From assembly GCA_934623545.1 (NCBI GenBank), contig CAKTVN010000104.1, forward strand, positions 1-6,029: a DNA stretch of 6,029 nt. Direction: 5' to 3'. Below are positions 5,274 through 6,029 of the stretch, piece by piece. Within the stretch, counting starts at the first letter, position 1; every line of letters begins with the position of its first letter. Position numbers and translations under genes: made by a program. This DNA is from an uncultured Oscillospiraceae bacterium (GTDB lineage: Bacteria > Bacillota > Clostridia > Oscillospirales > Oscillospiraceae). Below the pieces are notes generated by a model that was not told the origin of the DNA, searched no databases, and saw only the letters and a program-made list of their open reading frames with translations.

Positions 5274-6029
5274 TCAGTTCGTCCCCTTCGCGCCCTCGTC
5301 CTTGACGCTCTCGACGATGCCAGTCGCCATACCGGCGAGCCCCTGAAGCTCAGAGGGGATGATGATCTTGGTCGCCTTGCCGTCGGCGATCTTCTGCATC
5401 GCCTCGAGCGCCTTGAGCTTGAGGACCTGGTCGTTCGGCGCCTTTTCGTTCAGCATTTCGAGCGAATCGGCCAGCGCCTTCTGCACGGCGCGGATCGCCT
5501 GCGCTTCGCCGTCCGCCTTCAGGATGGCGGATTCCTTTTCCGCCTCGGCGCGGAGGATGGCTGCCTGCTTCTCGGCGTCTGCCTTCAAAATGGCGGCTTC
5601 CTTCTCGCCCTCGGCAACGAGGATCTGGCTGTGCTTCGCGCCCTCGGCCTGCAAGATGGCCTGGCGGCGGTCACGCTCTGCCTTCATCTGCTTTTCCATG
5701 GAGTTCTGAATGTCCTGCGGAGGCAGGATGTTCTTGAGCTCGACGCGGTTGACCTTGATGCCCCACGGGTCGGTCGCTTCGTCGAGGATGGAGCGCATCT
5801 TGGCGTTGATGACGTCGCGGGAGGTGAGCGTCTGGTCAAGCTCGAGGTCGCCGATGATGTTGCGGAGGGTGGTCGCGGTGAGGGTCTCCATCGCCATCAT
5901 GGGGTGCTCAACGCCGTAGGCGTACAGCTTCGGGTCGGTGATCTGGAAGTAGACGACGGTGTCGATCTGCATGGTGACGTTATCCTTGGTGATGACGGGC
6001 TGGGGCGGGTAGTCGAGCACCTGCTCCTT
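5274..6029 (-). CDS. SPFH/band-7 (stomatin/prohibitin-like) membrane scaffold protein, N-terminus cut by window edge
   Basis: The frame stays open to the window edge (K-E-Q-V-L-D-Y-P-P-Q...), so the gene begins outside; 251 C-terminal residues are present. The missing part should hold the N-terminal membrane anchor and the first strands of the SPFH domain. Visible SPFH signatures are PPQPVITKDNV, VYFQITDP, LRNIIGDLELDQTLTSRD and WGIKVNRVELKNILPP (up to about residue 104). An Ala/Glu/Lys-rich coiled coil follows (about 110-190) containing tandem 11-residue repeats of the type AEAEKEAAILK. The tail carries the conserved ATKIIIPSELQGLAG near the C-terminus. This is the QmcA/stomatin-like group, membrane proteins that oligomerise and organise membrane microdomains or protease complexes. 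The usual partner, an NfeD-family protein, is not in the window and could lie upstream of it. First visible gene of an apparent operon with DUF6440 and HAD. The SPFH identity is firm; the client process is unknown. Confidence 0.94.
   Translation of the reverse strand, partial: KEQVLDYPPQPVITKDNVTMQIDTVVYFQITDPKLYAYGVEHPMMAMETLTATTLRNIIGDLELDQTLTSRDVINAKMRSILDEATDPWGIKVNRVELKNILPPQDIQNSMEKQMKAERDRRQAILQAEGAKHSQILVAEGEKEAAILKADAEKQAAILRAEAEKESAILKADGEAQAIRAVQKALADSLEMLNEKAPNDQVLKLKALEAMQKIADGKATKIIIPSELQGLAGMATGIVESVKDEGAKGTN
5517..5648 (-). repeat. Four tandem 33-bp units encoding 11-residue coiled-coil repeats
   Basis: Within the SPFH gene, four consecutive 11-residue units can be lined up: AEGAKHSQILV, AEGEKEAAILK, ADAEKQAAILR and AEAEKESAILK, with a degenerate fifth (ADGEAQAIRAV) to 5484. 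The 11-residue periodicity is that of a hendecad coiled coil, common in SPFH proteins. Similar DNA units could allow copy-number change by recombination or slippage. Confidence 0.8.

Overview
The window looks like a piece of chromosome from a GC-rich, strictly anaerobic Firmicute of the class Clostridia, probably a gut Oscillospiraceae/Ruminococcaceae relative. This is inference from three things: the protein families present, the strong AGGAGG-type ribosome binding sites, and the contrast between GC-rich coding DNA and AT-rich gaps. No RNA gene, CRISPR array, transposase, integrase or phage gene is visible.

Left half, + strand. (i) The 3' end of a small membrane protein of the 'putative ABC-transporter type IV' family (PF06541) ends at 451. 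(ii) A short AT-rich gap carries a good sigma-A-type promoter and two dyads, one of which resembles a PerR box. (iii) A 612-residue flavodiiron protein (535-2373) follows. It joins a diiron metallo-beta-lactamase domain, a flavodoxin domain, a flavin-reductase domain and a C-terminal short rubredoxin in one chain. It most likely reduces O2 (or NO) to protect anaerobic metabolism. (iv) A PepD-type aminoacyl-histidine dipeptidase (2439-3884) comes next, ending in a strong intrinsic terminator.

Middle, 3885-4323. This 439-base gap lies between convergent transcription units and holds no convincing protein gene. It contains the pepD terminator, a possible promoter, a 14-bp direct repeat, and an imperfect palindromic element of about 159 bp (4125-4283) whose two arms are inverted copies of each other. 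The ends of the element share 17 of 18 bases. It looks like a MITE-like or other palindromic repeat and is the least explained piece of the window.

Right half, - strand. Reading from the right edge, an apparent operon runs: an SPFH/band-7 (stomatin/prohibitin-type) membrane-scaffold protein lacking its N-terminus at the window edge; then, 1 nt after its stop, a 66-residue DUF6440 protein; then, 61 nt further, a beta-phosphoglucomutase-like HAD hydrolase. A terminator-like hairpin follows the HAD gene.

The genes do not form one obvious pathway. The left unit combines oxygen detoxification with peptide turnover. The right unit is a membrane-microdomain protein with a small protein of unknown function and a housekeeping-type phosphatase or phosphomutase. 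I see no clear defence, secretion or mobile system. The points most worth following are the four-domain flavodiiron protein with its peroxide-regulator-like operator and the palindromic intergenic element.
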